Positions 1-10,727 of a stretch of 64,000 nucleotides of DNA are shown piece after piece. Each line of letters starts with the position of its first letter. Position 1 is the first letter of the stretch. The stretch is from Amphiura filiformis. Taxonomy: Eukaryota; Echinodermata; Ophiuroidea; Amphilepidida; Amphiuridae. The position numbers and the translations under genes are program-made. The stretch spans positions 102,384,647-102,448,646 of the forward strand of contig NC_092628.1 in NCBI RefSeq assembly GCF_039555335.1, read 5' to 3'. The notes below the pieces were generated by a model. That model had not been told where the DNA came from. It saw only the letters and a list, made by a program, of their open reading frames with translations, and searched no databases.

Positions 1-387
1 ATAATTCTCTAAGCAATATGACCTCTGTTATTACACTGAAGTGATCACACTGGACTAATATCCAGGTAGTTATAATAATAATATCCAGATGGTTATAATT
101 ATACCCATATGGGGATGGGGGAGATACTGGTTGTGATAGTTTATTGTGGTATGTATAGGGTGTGAGCATTTTAGCTGTAAGTCCCTGATTGTAGCTAAAT
201 GATATGGTGTGTCTTAAGTCACAGTGAACTCCTGTAAAGTTTGTGTTGAGGCATGGTTTATGCCTGTGTGTAGCACACTATAAATCGCTGCATTTTGTTT
301 CTATTTACACCAATCTCTAAGCAGCCATGAAGATAGTATTATAATTACTTTGGAATGGAGAAAGGCACAAATATGTCACAAACTTAC

Positions 388-471
388 TCTGTATAATTTG
401 TTGATATGCTTGAGCTGCAGGAGAATCTGGCATCTCTGAGAGGAAAGATTTACCCTCATCACAACATTTAC
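388..471 (-). CDS. NUBP1: NUBP1 exon 9 (penultimate)
   Basis: It reads [20 protein letters not shown] then QAYQQIIQ before a GTAAGT donor. The frame is left open by one base, so a further short exon with the stop must lie left of the window. Confidence 0.93.
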
Positions 472-3400
472 CTGTGTCAAAAACAAAAAGTTTAATATCT
501 CATTCTGGCAAATTATTTATCTGCTCTCTGCAGGGTTTACTTCATAATTGTTACTTATCAATTAAGTCTTGGGGTGACGTAGGTGATGTTGACGTCAGTG
601 CAAATATGACTGGGCACAGCTTCATACCACAAGCGCTCACTCACAAGTGCTGAAAGACACCACATAGATGTGCGCGCGAAACAGGTGCCTAATCATGTTG
701 ATGTCATTGACTCGCCACAAATAGTAGAAGCATTTCTGATGCCAAGAGTTACCCCATGTTATGTTATGTTATGTTTCAAATTAAATCACTTGTGTGTGTC
801 AACCCAATCTTTTGTTTTTTCTCCAGTTAGATTTCTCATCTTGCCAAATCTGAAAAGTTTATCTCACCTATTCTAGGGTCCAATGGGAGCTTTCCTAAGA
901 ATGGAATCTTCATGTTATCTGCCATCTTCTCTGCTCCTCCAGTGGTAGGTGGGAATATCACAGATTCATTCTGTGAACCAATCACATTGGTTGAATGAGT
1001 CAGTAGAACATTATTAATACCGTATTGTTTGTAATAAACGCTCCCCCTCTAATAAACGCCCCCCTCCAATTTTTCTGTGAAAAATTGACAAAAATGCAAA
1101 CATTTCCATGACATATCGTGTAGGTAAGCCCCGGTAAGCTTAAAACTTGCATCAGTCATGTCAGTCACGATCGCTAAATTGAATGGACAAAAGTCACAAA
1201 ACCTATTATGACTCAACTACCATCCATTTCATTGCCTAAATATGGTAGATTTTCACTAATTCCATGCACTTACACTAATTTTGTTATATTCCCCACGAAA
1301 ATATCATTTTCCGTGGGCGCCGCCATCATGTATAGTGTGAATCCCTCCTTTTAATAGGAGCACCATCGGGAAATTGAACACAATTTTTAAGCTTTTTTCA
1401 CTGACAATTCACTTCCAATAAACGCCCCTTTTGGAAAAATGCAACGCCCCCCGGGCGTTTATTACAAACAATACGGTATATGAAACTACATACATACACT
1501 ACAAATTGTTTTGAGAAAAGCTGGATAAGCCATTCTCTCTATCTTACATGGCTTAGTATAACGATTACAGTGCGTAATGGGAGCATGTTCATTCAATATG
1601 GAAATCAAACCAATGATGAACAAACTAAGCCAATTACAAATATTCTGAACACCTGATACACTCATTTCTTCCAAGAGTGTTTGTCTCATGGGTATATTAC
1701 AGCACCAGGCCACACTTTTCACCATCACCATTAAGATATTTTAATGTTTAAACATTCATCAAGACACATTTTTGAACCTTGTTGCTAATGAATGCAAATT
1801 TAGCAACCACCAAAAAAAATACAGCATAAAACATTCCCAATCATGTATTGTGTATCTCAATAAAGTAAATAAAACAACAAAGGGAGAACATGTGGGTGTT
1901 ATATATCCCCATCTCAAACAAAAGTTATTTTCAATTTTGATAAAAAAGCACAAGGTTTATAATGCTCAAAACTCACCTTGCAATTTGGGCACACAAAGCC
2001 ACTCATATTTTCCACCACACCTACTATAGGTAGATTGACCTTCTTACAGAAGTTGACCTCTTTCCTTACATCCATTAGTGCTACTTCCTGTTAAAGATCA
2101 TACCACATTCAAATTATAGGTTTCATGGGCTGTACTATGTACAAGTTACGGTTGATTTTGAGATTTGTGAAGCTTTGTAAAGTTTAGTGAAATGGACCCC
2201 AGGTATCTTAAGTATATGTATCAACATTACACTGGATACAAAGGTGGCCATTTACATACATCATTTTGATTGCACATATGTGACGTGTCATGTCAAAAGG
2301 AGACACTTTTGGGCAGGTTATCAATTTTGAGGTTTTTACATAGCTTAAATATAGAGATAATTTGCTCCACAATGTCGTTTTCCCCAATGAAATCGGACAT
2401 TCCTAAGCGAAGATATATTGAGTTGGTAAGTTGTGGTATTATAAAATTGGAAATTGAGATATCGGCCTTTAAAAATATTATTGACAATGTTGAGAGTAGG
2501 ATTTACCTTGAAAAATGTCTCAAAAAATATAAGATGCCAGTTATATTCGGTCTGAAACTATCAGACAATATTTTTAACATTAATTACATCACAAATTCTC
2601 AACAAACCCAAATTGTGAAAAAATACTCTCCGGGCAGATTTTTGGCTTTTTCTCCATTTACGATCCTGCCCAAAACATGACACATCACATATGAATGTGC
2701 CCGGCAGACATCAATTTCCTTATATGTGACCGTTCACGGCGAATGAGCCGTAAATTCCTCTCCCGGTCAATTTTGTTTTATTTCGTGTTTAGAAAATATA
2801 CATCATAAGCTTTAAAATGGTATATCATTTGACTTCAAACGATATCCAGAAGTGGGGTTATAGTTTGTTAAACTTTGCTCCTTCAACAAAATTATAGCTT
2901 TTTCCACAATGCTGGCAATAAATATCAAACAGTCATAATTGGCGGTCATTTCAAATCATCCCCAAGTCAACGAGGTTTAAGAAAGTTCTCTCATTGTTAA
3001 TTGTTGGTTAAACATACCTATACAAAATACAATGCCTGGTAACCCACCACTTGAACAGGATTTAGCCAAAGCAAATAAAGACCAGAGCTATTACAATTTC
3101 TATAGCCATCTAAGGTAGAAGCTTATTATCCACTTCAACAATAGGATTATTGATTGGTGTTTGACTATCAAAATAAGATAGATGTCGCGCCAGCTTAAGT
3201 TACCGATGAATACGACCTTCGTACACATTTTACACTGTAACTCAGAATACAATTTAGGGAATTTACGGCTCATTTGTGCTGTACGGTCACATATAGACGT
3301 GCACATGGACCATTGCTGTACACATGAAAATTGGTTAGATCCCCCCGGCATCAGGTCTATGATGAATTGTGCCTTACCTGTGGTGTAGTTACTAGTACAG

Positions 3401-6400
3401 CGCCATCAATATTGGCTTCGCTCAGATACTGTACAATGGATAAGTGTTCATCTGATGTCCCTGGAGGTGTGTCTACCACTAAGAAGTCTGTATCACCCCA
3501 ATCTACATCCCTCAAAAACTGTTTGATTAGACCTATAGTGAAGAGAACACAAGAGTGTACAATGCATAAGTGTTCATCTGATGTCCCTGGAGGGGTATAT
3601 ACCACCATAGTCTGTATACCTTCCTTGAGTCAGTAAATTGAAATCAAATTTTGAGATTTTCTCAAAAACTGTTATTTTTAGCAGGAATCTGTTATGCTAG
3701 TTAGATTCCTTGCATAATAATTTCCTTTTTGAAAATGTATACTTTTATATTGTTTATCATTACATTTAGAGATACAATAAAAACAATATCTAAATTACTG
3801 ACTCAAGGAAGATATACATTATACAGACTATAGGAAGTTTTTATCACCCCAATCTACATCCCTCAATAACTGTTTGATAGACCTATAAATAATGAAGAGA
3901 ATACAAGAGTGCACACTGGACAAGTGTTCATCTGATGTCCCTGGAGGGGTGTCTACAACTAGGAAGTCTGTATCACCCCAAGGACATAAACAAAGCAAGT
4001 ACAGATGTCATGTTCTTCCAAATCACATTCTGAAAAAACTTGCTGAATCTCTTGTTATGCCGCACTTTAGTTACTGTAGCCATGTTTGGTCTAATTGCTC
4101 TCTAACACTTTCCAGTAGGTTGCAAGTTCTTATGAACAATCTTGCAAGAATCATTCTTTCGGCTGACATAAGAACTCCTATTGATACATTGATGAATGAC
4201 CTAAAGTGGCTCAAATTAGACCAAAGCTGGAACAATCATATTCTTGTTATGTTATTCAAGTGCCTTACTGGGAAAGCTCCTGATTATCTTTGTTCTAGAT
4301 TCAGCTTTACCCATTCTATTCATAGCTATAGTACAAGAGGAAATTCATCTAATTCACTTCTTGTTCCTCATTACAAGAGCAACTCTGGTTTAAGAACTTT
4401 TCATGTCAGAGCAGCTAATCTTTGGAATAACTCAATTGACATTGATACTCGTTCAAACTTTGATTCAATGTCTATTGGTCAATTTAAAAACTATATTCAG
4501 GGGGATTGATCATTTTGTAATCATATTATTATTATGTAATTGTATATTTTAACCAATTCCTTTTTGTACAATGTACCGGTACTGTAAATGTTATTCCATT
4601 CTTAATATACTTTTGTTTATATTCTTAAGTTATTCTCTGTAACAGGGCCCCCTAGAATAGCAGTGCTTTGTCACTGAAGGGGCTACCCTGTATAATGAAA
4701 GCGCAAATAATAATGTTACTCATGTACACATGTCAGTTGTAGCCTCCTGTTGTTCTACGATTTGTTAGACCGTTTCCTCTCTATAATTTAATTTTCTAGA
4801 TTGCAACAAAGATTGTTCCTTACCATTTTTCTTTGGTCCTCTCCATATCACAGCATCATCAGGACTGCTGAGAAGGAAGCCCACTGACATCACACCTAAA
4901 TTATCCTCAACATACTGAAAACAAAATTGAGCAAGAATTAAATCAATTTCTTGCAACTGAAAAAGAGCACTTGAGGTATACCGATAATACCGACTTGATG
5001 TGGGTAAAACACAGACGGAATGCAGGGGAACAAGAAACAACAAATGTCGGCACAGATGCAGGTAAAGTTTGATCTACAATTTACCCACTCCAGAGCAAAC
5101 AGAAGTGTAAAACCTCTAAAAACAACAGGGAGTTACGGACCGATCAAGAAACAAAAAGGAGTCAAACTTGTATTTTACAGGACGGAGTGCCCATCTCTCT
5201 TTCGTTAGCGATTAGGCCAAACTCCACCATGAGATGTTGCTGTGGGGGGATCGCCACACCTCCTCAACAGCGAGTCTGTTACCTTCCCAGCATAAAAGAA
5301 TGACGGGACCCATTTATACACCTGGGTGGAGAAGAGTAATTAAGATAAAGTGCCTTACTCAAGGGCACAACACGATGGTGTCACCGGGGCTCGAACCTGC
5401 AACCTTCCGATTATGAATAGGAGCCAGCCAGTTCTGTTTGGCACTATGCTCCCTTCCACCGTGCTCCCTTATTGACCAACAAGAAACAAGTAAACAATAC
5501 AAAAATGCACTGGAACAATTAAAGTGATGAAAATCATTGTACTACTGAGCAGACAACCAAAACAGACAATCTGTTTGTTTGTCTCCTCAGGTGTGCAGTT
5601 ATCTTAACATGAAGTTAAATAATTACTGAGTACTTACAACTGGAGACCATCCTGACCCACTTTGGTGGACTTGTTCTCCTTCTAAACCCATCAGCCTTGG
5701 AATGGATGGACCACAGATGTCAATGTCTAGAATAGCTACCTGTAGGAGTCATAGTAAGGTATCATTTCATTTCATTTCAATTTTATTTATACACGGAAAA
5801 GCCCAGATCAGCCCTTGAGCTGGTCTTCCCTGGGGCCGTGTTGCTACATAAATTTACATGTTACATTACATCATTAATCAAGGATATTAAAAGTAAATGG
5901 AAATGCAAAACAAGTATAAAAACTATATATGGCAAAGTGATAAAATATAAATTAAACATACAAAGCAAGTACAATTGACAAAAGTAATACGGTAACAAAA
6001 GCAAACATTTAGGCAAAGTTCAATTCATAATTACAGTAAAGCAATCTCCTGAAGCGCAGCAGATCTATCGCACAACTGTGCTTCAGCTGAGAGATCGTTC
6101 CATAGATGAGCACCCCTGTACGAAAGACTGCGTTTCTTAAAGTTATTTGAAGGAAAAGGAACATCAACATTATTTGGATTACGCCTGAGATTATGATTAT
6201 ATTCCTTTTTCTCAAATAACATGCAAATATTATCAGAAAGTATGTTGTTTGTAACCCTGAACATGAACTCTGCCAAATGGATGTTTCTTATTTCAGCAAG
6301 TGTCAACCAGTTGAGTTGATTAAGAACTTCAGACCCTGATGTGTCCCAAGGAACATTGCAAATATATCTAGCAGCTCTTGCCTGCATTCGTTGCAACTTA

Positions 6401-9114
6401 ATTGAATCTGTTTTGGTACAATTACCCCAAATTATATCACAATAATTGAAATGTGGTGCAACAATAGAGTTGTATATAAGCTTGAGACCCATTCCATGTC
6501 AACTCCAGGGATGTGCACCGCAGCACCTCTTCAATTTTTTTCTTTTTCTGTGTGGTGGTAGATATTGATGAGAAAGTAAAATCCCGAAAATTTGAGCTTC
6601 ATACTCCATTTCGTTTTCCTGTGGCATCAATTTGAAATTTAGGGGGTTCAGCATAAAAAATGTGTCGTAACGCGCAAGACGACGTTTGGAGATCCATAAA
6701 TGTATAAAGGGAACCCTTTACAACTTTGAAAAGTATGTATCCTGGGGTACTTATTTGTGCAGAATTCAAATCTGGCATCAGAAAACTTGTACCTCCTTTA
6801 CTTTAAAAGATCTAGGGCCATCAAAATGCAACTTCGTCCATCCAGAACCAACTTTGGGGGGTCAGAACTCCATAAGTAAAAATAATTTTACTGTCCATTT
6901 TTTTGCCAGTCAGAGGCCTTTGGTAGGACATTACTCTTATCCAATATTGAGCCTATTAGAATACTTTTAGCTGAGATATTACCCATGGAAAACCTTCAAA
7001 GTTACTTGTGGCCTGGGCATTTGATCCAGGGAGAATCTTTAAGACTGGCAGGGTCAGAATTTCGTTTCACAATGCGAGAATCAATCTTGATTCTTGCAGA
7101 ATGAATTGCGGGAATCATTTGATTCTTGCAAATCAACTTCTGTGTAAACTACAAACGTTTGCGGAAATCTTTACGAGACTTGATTCTCTGATTCATGCCG
7201 AAATTCTGACCCTGGACTGGGATTGAATGCTCGTTAGGCCACCATTTAAAAAACTTTGAATTTTACACAAGCTGTTGTTGCGAATATCCTGTTTCCAGCT
7301 ATAGCTCTTGCAACTTTGTGAAAGCATGTCAGAATGGAGTTGGAAAGACACATGGTTGGCTTACCTGAGTGTTTTCATCATGTGCAAGTCCTCTAGCCAG
7401 GTGTGCAGAGAATGTACTCTTACCCACGCCTCCTTTACCAGATAAAACTAAGATCTTGTGCTTTACAGATGATAGCCTCTCTTTGATGACTTCAATATCT
7501 GACAAGTGAGAATACATGAGCCATGCATGAGTTAACATTAGATTAACAGAACTGCACAAAACATATCACTAGCCATTACAGGGGAAACGTGGGACACAAG
7601 ACGAAGTGGAGTTTCAAGAAGATCTTTACGAGGTAACTCATCTTAGTCCACTTTCCAAACTTTGTTTGGCAGGAAAGCAAGGAAAACAAGATTGATTTAT
7701 TACTCACCTGGGTCTGGTGGCTTTGGTTGACTGCTAGCACAGATGTTCTGGTTTGGGCAACCTTGGCATGCTGATGCCTTACCAGCATCTTCACTTTCTG
7801 TACCTGGACAATCTGAAAACCAAGGTGAGAGGTAATAAGATCATTTAGGTTAGTGGCAAAACATTGTAAATTGACTTCTTTAAGTCCTGATGAAGTCAGA
7901 GTCTGATCTGAGGGAATTACTGCAATGTAAACAAACTAACTCATGGCCCATATGAACATGGTGTACTGGTTTTCAGTACCATGTTTTCCATGGTTGACTG
8001 TAGGAACCCATGGATTTGATCCGACCATGTTGCCTCATGGTACGCCAGTTCCAATAATTGAAACTCCCGGCTCCGACCGTGAGTTCCAACAGGTGCTGTG
8101 CATGTGTTTAATGTGCATTCACATACACACCTGGCCGTCGGTACGAAGAAATTGTTGCTCCAAAAACCCGGGGGGATCACTCACATTAAAAATGGTCTGT
8201 ACGCATGCGTGACCAAAAAACAAGTAAAAGGGGGTGTTTTTTTTAGGAAAGGCAAGTTACGCGCGTGACGCGTTTGGGGTCTAAAAAACAGTGATTTTCA
8301 AGAATAAGGGTAGTTTTCTGAAACTGCACAACTTGTTTAGGGTACCTTTTCAAATTTTTGGTAAATTATGAGTCCAAAAAGGGTACATTTGTTGCATTTT
8401 CACCAGCCAAAAACTCATTAGGGGGTAAATTCTACACTAAATTACCTTATTAAGCGGCTAAATTTGCTGGTAGGGTAAAACTCGTTTAGGGGGTGTTTGA
8501 AAAAAATTTGGTCACACATGCGTACACTGTCATATTTGAGTGGCCCCCCCGGGTCCAAAAATGATTGCAAATTACACATATGCACATTTGTAATCATTTT
8601 TTACAAACACAGCCCACAGGTGAGCAATGTATGAATATATGGAGAGGTCAAACACATTGTTTTAAAATTATTGTCAATATTAATATTTTGTGACATTTAT
8701 AATGAAAATAATTAACACTGAAGACATGGAACCTGCTCCCGGAACCTGCTACAACTTGAGAACAAGTCCTCAAACTACGAAATTTGTAGTTACTACAACC
8801 TGAGACATACCTATTTATAGGTATGGCCGTGTAAAATTAATATTTTGGTTCTCGTCCCCTCCCTCCTCAATTTCTGGGATTTGTCAGATTTTTTTTTTTT
8901 TTTTTAGATTTTTCAATTTTTTTAGACTTTGGAATTATTTATGAAATCTTCATACATATTAGAGAACAAGCATCACTTCCAAGTCTTTTTGTGGTACTCT
9001 AGGGGGTTTATCCCTCAGAATCTCACATTTGAAAAAAAAAAAAAGGGCCTCATCGTTTCCTCGAGCACTGTTGGAAAAAAAAAAAAACTACTGACAATCC
9101 TAATTTTACAATTG

Positions 9115-9148
<34 letters not shown>

Positions 9149-9666
9149 CCCTCCCTCATCAATTCATGAAAATCCTCTGGACGAGAACCAAAACATTAAT
9201 TTTATACGGCCTATACTACCCGGTACTAGTCTCAGCTACAACTGCGTGTACGCCGTTTCATGGTTTGTAGGTAAGCTTAAATTTATATAAGGCACGGCAT
9301 ACCAACTGCCACACAAATTGTGTCACAATGTAATATGGAATGGACCGTGTACATCAGTTAAATAGAGACACCATTCTAAACTCTTGCATCTTGATTGCTA
9401 TTCGCCACTTGCACGGTTCCGCCATTATGCACTATATGGGAAGCCTCGAACTGGCAGCATACATGAAAGGAAGAATTCTGTAACCTTACACAGAATGTTA
9501 CATGACTAGTTCTTCCTTTCATGTATGCTGCCAGTTCGAGGCTCCCGCACATAGTGCATAATGGCGGAACTGTGCAAGTGGCGAATTGTAACACGAATTC
9601 AACCAAAAAGTGTAATTAAAAAAAAACCTTACGAGCCGGTGCGTTCTCTGGAATTATTGTCGCCAT
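388..9666 (-). CDS. NUBP1: NUBP1 gene span, cytosolic Fe-S cluster assembly factor (9 coding exons, 3' end off window)
   Basis: This spliced gene encodes the Nubp1/Nbp35 P-loop NTPase, which with NUBP2 forms the scaffold that assembles 4Fe-4S clusters for cytosolic and nuclear proteins. Nine exons join in one open frame of 306 codons; human NUBP1 has 320 residues, so only a short last exon is missing to the left. Visible signatures are the N-terminal cysteine motif C-X13-C-X2-C-X5-C (C13, C27, C30, C36), which separates NUBP1 from NUBP2; Walker A GKGGVGKS at residues 67-74; [19 protein letters not shown]; and the CPNC pair in exon 7. All junctions obey GT-AG and exon phases agree (34, 105, 134, 102, 91, 155, 111, 103, 84 bp). 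Nothing disables the coding exons, so the gene looks functional. Introns are loaded with mobile DNA. I see no terminal exon between 1 and 387. Confidence 0.95.
868..970 (-). CDS. NUBP1: NUBP1 exon 8
   Basis: It reads [20 protein letters not shown] then [14 protein letters not shown] and ends one base into a glycine codon before a GTGAGA donor. Confidence 0.95.
1017..1479. mobile_element. MITE-like element with perfect terminal inverted repeats in NUBP1 intron 7
   Basis: The ends are perfect inverted repeats of about 25 bp (ACCGTATTGTTTGTAATAAA at 1019 and its complement ending at 1477). The motif AATAAACGCCCC or a near copy recurs at both termini and near 1420. No coding capacity is seen. 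It is probably a non-autonomous DNA transposon; the superfamily is not assignable. Confidence 0.75.
1977..2087 (-). CDS. NUBP1: NUBP1 exon 7 (CPxC motif)
   Basis: It reads [20 protein letters not shown] then [17 protein letters not shown]. The CPNC cysteines form the bridging cluster site between subunits in this family. The acceptor is CAG and the donor GTGAGT. Confidence 0.96.
2266..2702. mobile_element. Inverted-repeat element in NUBP1 intron 6
   Basis: CATATGTGACGTGTCATGT near 2275 is mirrored at 2676-2694 with one mismatch. The interior has short degenerate subterminal repeats (GGGCAG near both ends). It is followed at 2703-3000 by AT-rich sequence beginning GACCGTTCACGGCGAATGAG, which looks like dispersed repeat, but I cannot name a family. 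Confidence 0.5.
3378..3532 (-). CDS. NUBP1: NUBP1 exon 6 (switch motif [11 protein letters not shown])
   Basis: It reads [20 protein letters not shown] then [20 protein letters not shown] and ends TTPQ at a GTAAGG donor. This is the intact member of a local tandem triplication; broken partial copies lie immediately upstream in transcript order, at 3543-3985 within intron 5. Confidence 0.96.
3543..3985 (-). pseudogene. Broken tandem copies of NUBP1 exon 6
   Basis: Two partial copies of exon 6 follow the real exon. Copy 2 is split: 3559-3604 carries the complement of [10 protein letters not shown], and 3832-3900 carries the complement of the exon start including IKQ and LRDVDWG. Between them sits a fold-back element (3605-3833). 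Copy 3 (about 3910-3985) again carries the [10 protein letters not shown] and VDWG region and is cut off at 3985 by LINE sequence. Copy 2 has lost a base near the acceptor, so it could not be used in frame. Confidence 0.8.
3605..3833. mobile_element. Fold-back element nested in an exon-6 copy
   Basis: TAGTCTGTATACCTTCCTTG at 3607 and its near complement ending at 3832 form inverted repeats of roughly 35 bp around an AT-rich core. It interrupts the second exon-6 copy, so it is younger than that duplication. Confidence 0.65.
3986..4700 (+). mobile_element. LINE reverse-transcriptase C-terminal fragment
   Basis: The plus-strand frame to the stop at 4507-4509 reads [20 protein letters not shown], then [20 protein letters not shown], and ends with LWNNS and FKNYIQ. 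This order (PHFxYCxxVWxNC, RLQxLxNxxAR, GxxxxxLWNxxP-like, FKxxL) is typical of the C-terminus of CR1/Jockey/L2-type non-LTR retrotransposons. The 3' UTR-like tail continues to about 4700. It is a 5'-truncated, dead copy inside NUBP1 intron 5. Confidence 0.85.
4824..4914 (-). CDS. NUBP1: NUBP1 exon 5
   Basis: It reads [20 protein letters not shown] then [10 protein letters not shown]. The acceptor is CAG, the donor is GTAAGG, and the exon ends one base into a glycine codon completed by exon 6. Confidence 0.96.
5205..5450 (-). repeat. tRNA-derived SINE-like element
   Basis: Read on the minus strand it contains a tRNA B-box-like GGTTCGAGCCC next to a GACACCA segment, then TGCCCTTGAGTAAGGCAC and CACCCAGGTGTATAAATGGG. 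This module order is characteristic of widespread marine-invertebrate and fish SINEs. It lies in NUBP1 intron 4. Family name not assigned. Confidence 0.7.
5638..5739 (-). CDS. NUBP1: NUBP1 exon 4
   Basis: The 34 codons read [20 protein letters not shown] and on to GSGWSPV. The acceptor is CAG and the donor GTAAGT. The exon is symmetric (phase 0-0) and very strongly conserved in the family. Confidence 0.96.
5758..6495 (-). mobile_element. LINE reverse-transcriptase C-terminal fragment (minus strand)
   Basis: The minus-strand frame 6492-6031 reads [20 protein letters not shown], then [32 protein letters not shown] and [11 protein letters not shown]. This is the C-terminal region of an L2/CR1-type non-LTR retrotransposon. 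About 270 bp of 3' UTR follows to 5758. The copy is 5'-truncated and lies in NUBP1 intron 3. Confidence 0.85.
7049..7216. repeat. Fold-back repeat
   Basis: CAGGGTCAGAATTTCG at 7049 is exactly complementary to CGAAATTCTGACCCTG near 7200-7215. Inside are repeated GATTCTTG/CAAGAATC motifs. Likely a small MITE in NUBP1 intron 3. Confidence 0.65.
7365..7498 (-). CDS. NUBP1: NUBP1 exon 3 (Walker A)
   Basis: It contains [20 protein letters not shown] followed by [21 protein letters not shown], the deviant Walker A P-loop of MinD/Mrp-type NTPases. The donor is GTAAGC and the acceptor is CAG. Confidence 0.97.
7708..7812 (-). CDS. NUBP1: NUBP1 exon 2 (N-terminal Fe-S cysteine motif)
   Basis: It reads [20 protein letters not shown] and continues to the fourth cysteine of the N-terminal motif, flanked by a CAG acceptor and a GTGAGT donor. 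The four cysteines bind the N-terminal 4Fe-4S cluster in Nbp35/NUBP1 proteins. Confidence 0.95.
8167..8553. mobile_element. Fold-back element with C7/G-rich ends, family A copy 1
   Basis: CCCGGGGGG at the left is mirrored by CCCCCCCGGG at the right, with TACGCATGCGTGACCA against TGGTCACACATGCGTA inside. The body repeats TTTAGGG-type and AAACAAGTAAAA motifs. A related truncated copy lies at 36480-36690 on the other strand. It lies in NUBP1 intron 1. Confidence 0.65.
8796..9238. repeat. Inverted-repeat element with homopolymer core
   Basis: Arms of about 55 bp (8796-8860 and 9178-9238) share TTTTGGTTCTCGTCC in opposite orientation. The core holds a T19 tract, A12-A13 tracts and an A29 tract near 9115-9145. 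It lies in NUBP1 intron 1. Apparent ORFs here are low-complexity lysine runs and not genes. Confidence 0.65.
9400..9586. repeat. Long fold-back repeat in NUBP1 intron 1
   Basis: Arms of about 75 bp (9400-9474 and 9508-9586) are nearly perfect complements: ATTCGCCACTTGCA against TGCAAGTGGCGAAT, and GCCTCGAACTGGCAGCATAC against its complement. The spacer is about 33 bp. It lies 50 bp downstream of the exon 1 donor. Confidence 0.8.
9633..9666 (-). CDS. NUBP1: NUBP1 exon 1 (start codon)
   Basis: ATG at 9666 reads [11 protein letters not shown] and ends one base into a codon before a GTAAGG donor. Splicing to exon 2 restores [12 protein letters not shown], giving the family cysteine spacing C13-X13-C27-X2-C30-X5-C36. 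The start is chosen because the short N-terminus before the first cysteine matches the usual NUBP1 length. No ORF finder would call this 34-bp exon. Confidence 0.85.
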
Positions 9667-9719
9667 GTCATTCTACATTAAGGGCGCACACCACTATATG
9701 TGCCTGATAAGGGTGCACG

Positions 9720-10720
9720 ACACTAGTTGATAATCATGGTCATTTATTAATTTTTATTGAAATATTCCGGGGAAATATTTTTGTGGGGAGGTCCGGGGCA
9801 AGGAAAGTCTACATTTCTGGGCACGCGAGCTATTTTTTTTACCAAGTCAGATGGGATCCCCGATGGGATCTTGAATAATCGTTGTGTGTGGGTACAATTT
9901 GGAATAAAAGCGGTTGTTTGTTTAATATTGCTGGTCCGGACTCCAAAGTCACAGGTAGGCCTACCGGTAGGCCTATTCATTCTTCCCACGTAGGCCTACA
10001 TTACATTTACCCCAGTGGAATAACCTGAAAGAAAACATAATCCAAGCTCCAAGTAACCAAGCATGAATCATGAGTTCCTGAAACCAAAGGTTTTTGACCT
10101 ATGACCTCTTGAAAATAAAAGGTAAACATATAAAAGCGTTTTTCAGTTTTGCCATGAAAATCGACTGAAAAATGGCGGGAAATGTGGTTGCTATGATAAC
10201 TGACCAACCTTTGACTCCTGCAATTATCCTGAAATTGTGGTAGGCCTACTAGTTCATATAAATAATATTAGTTGCAATAATAACTTGTGTATAGCAAGTC
10301 AAAACAATAAAAATGTGAAAAAAAATGACCGCCATGCATTTTAAGCTAAAAACAAGAATTTTATGCTGACCTTTGACTTTCAAGGAAGTCTTTTAGGAAG
10401 TTGTCACGATTCATTTTTTGATGTACACATTCATATCAATACATTGGTATACTTTATATTTCAAATATCTTATATTTTAAAATTTTGCGCATGCTTTACC
10501 ATTTTCCCTCCGTTATCAAGACACATTTATTTTTTAGGCATCAAAATTTGCAAAACAAATAAGGGCTTCTTTTTGCTACTTCAGTTTTAAAATTGGATGG
10601 ATATATTTTGAGTTAATATCTCATAATTATTATGAAGGAGTAGGCCTATGGGTAATTATTTTATGAGATGTGTCTATATAAAGTTTTGATGTACGGTACA
10701 CATGCATATCAGTACATTTC
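9720..10720. other. Gene-poor AT-rich sequence upstream of NUBP1
   Basis: No supportable gene. The NUBP1 promoter must lie near 9670-9800, but no TATA or Inr element is convincing. TAGGCCTA clusters occur at 9955-10000. The part 10520-10690 has a diverged second copy at 17900-18050, so it is a dispersed repeat. Confidence 0.5.
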
Positions 10721-10727
10721 ACATTTG

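Noticed and set aside
2270..2680. 136-codon plus-strand ORF in NUBP1 intron 6
   Set aside because: It spans an inverted-repeat element, lies in a conserved gene's intron and shows no family signature.
8929..9270. 113-codon ORF with lysine runs
   Set aside because: It translates poly-A tracts inside an inverted-repeat element.
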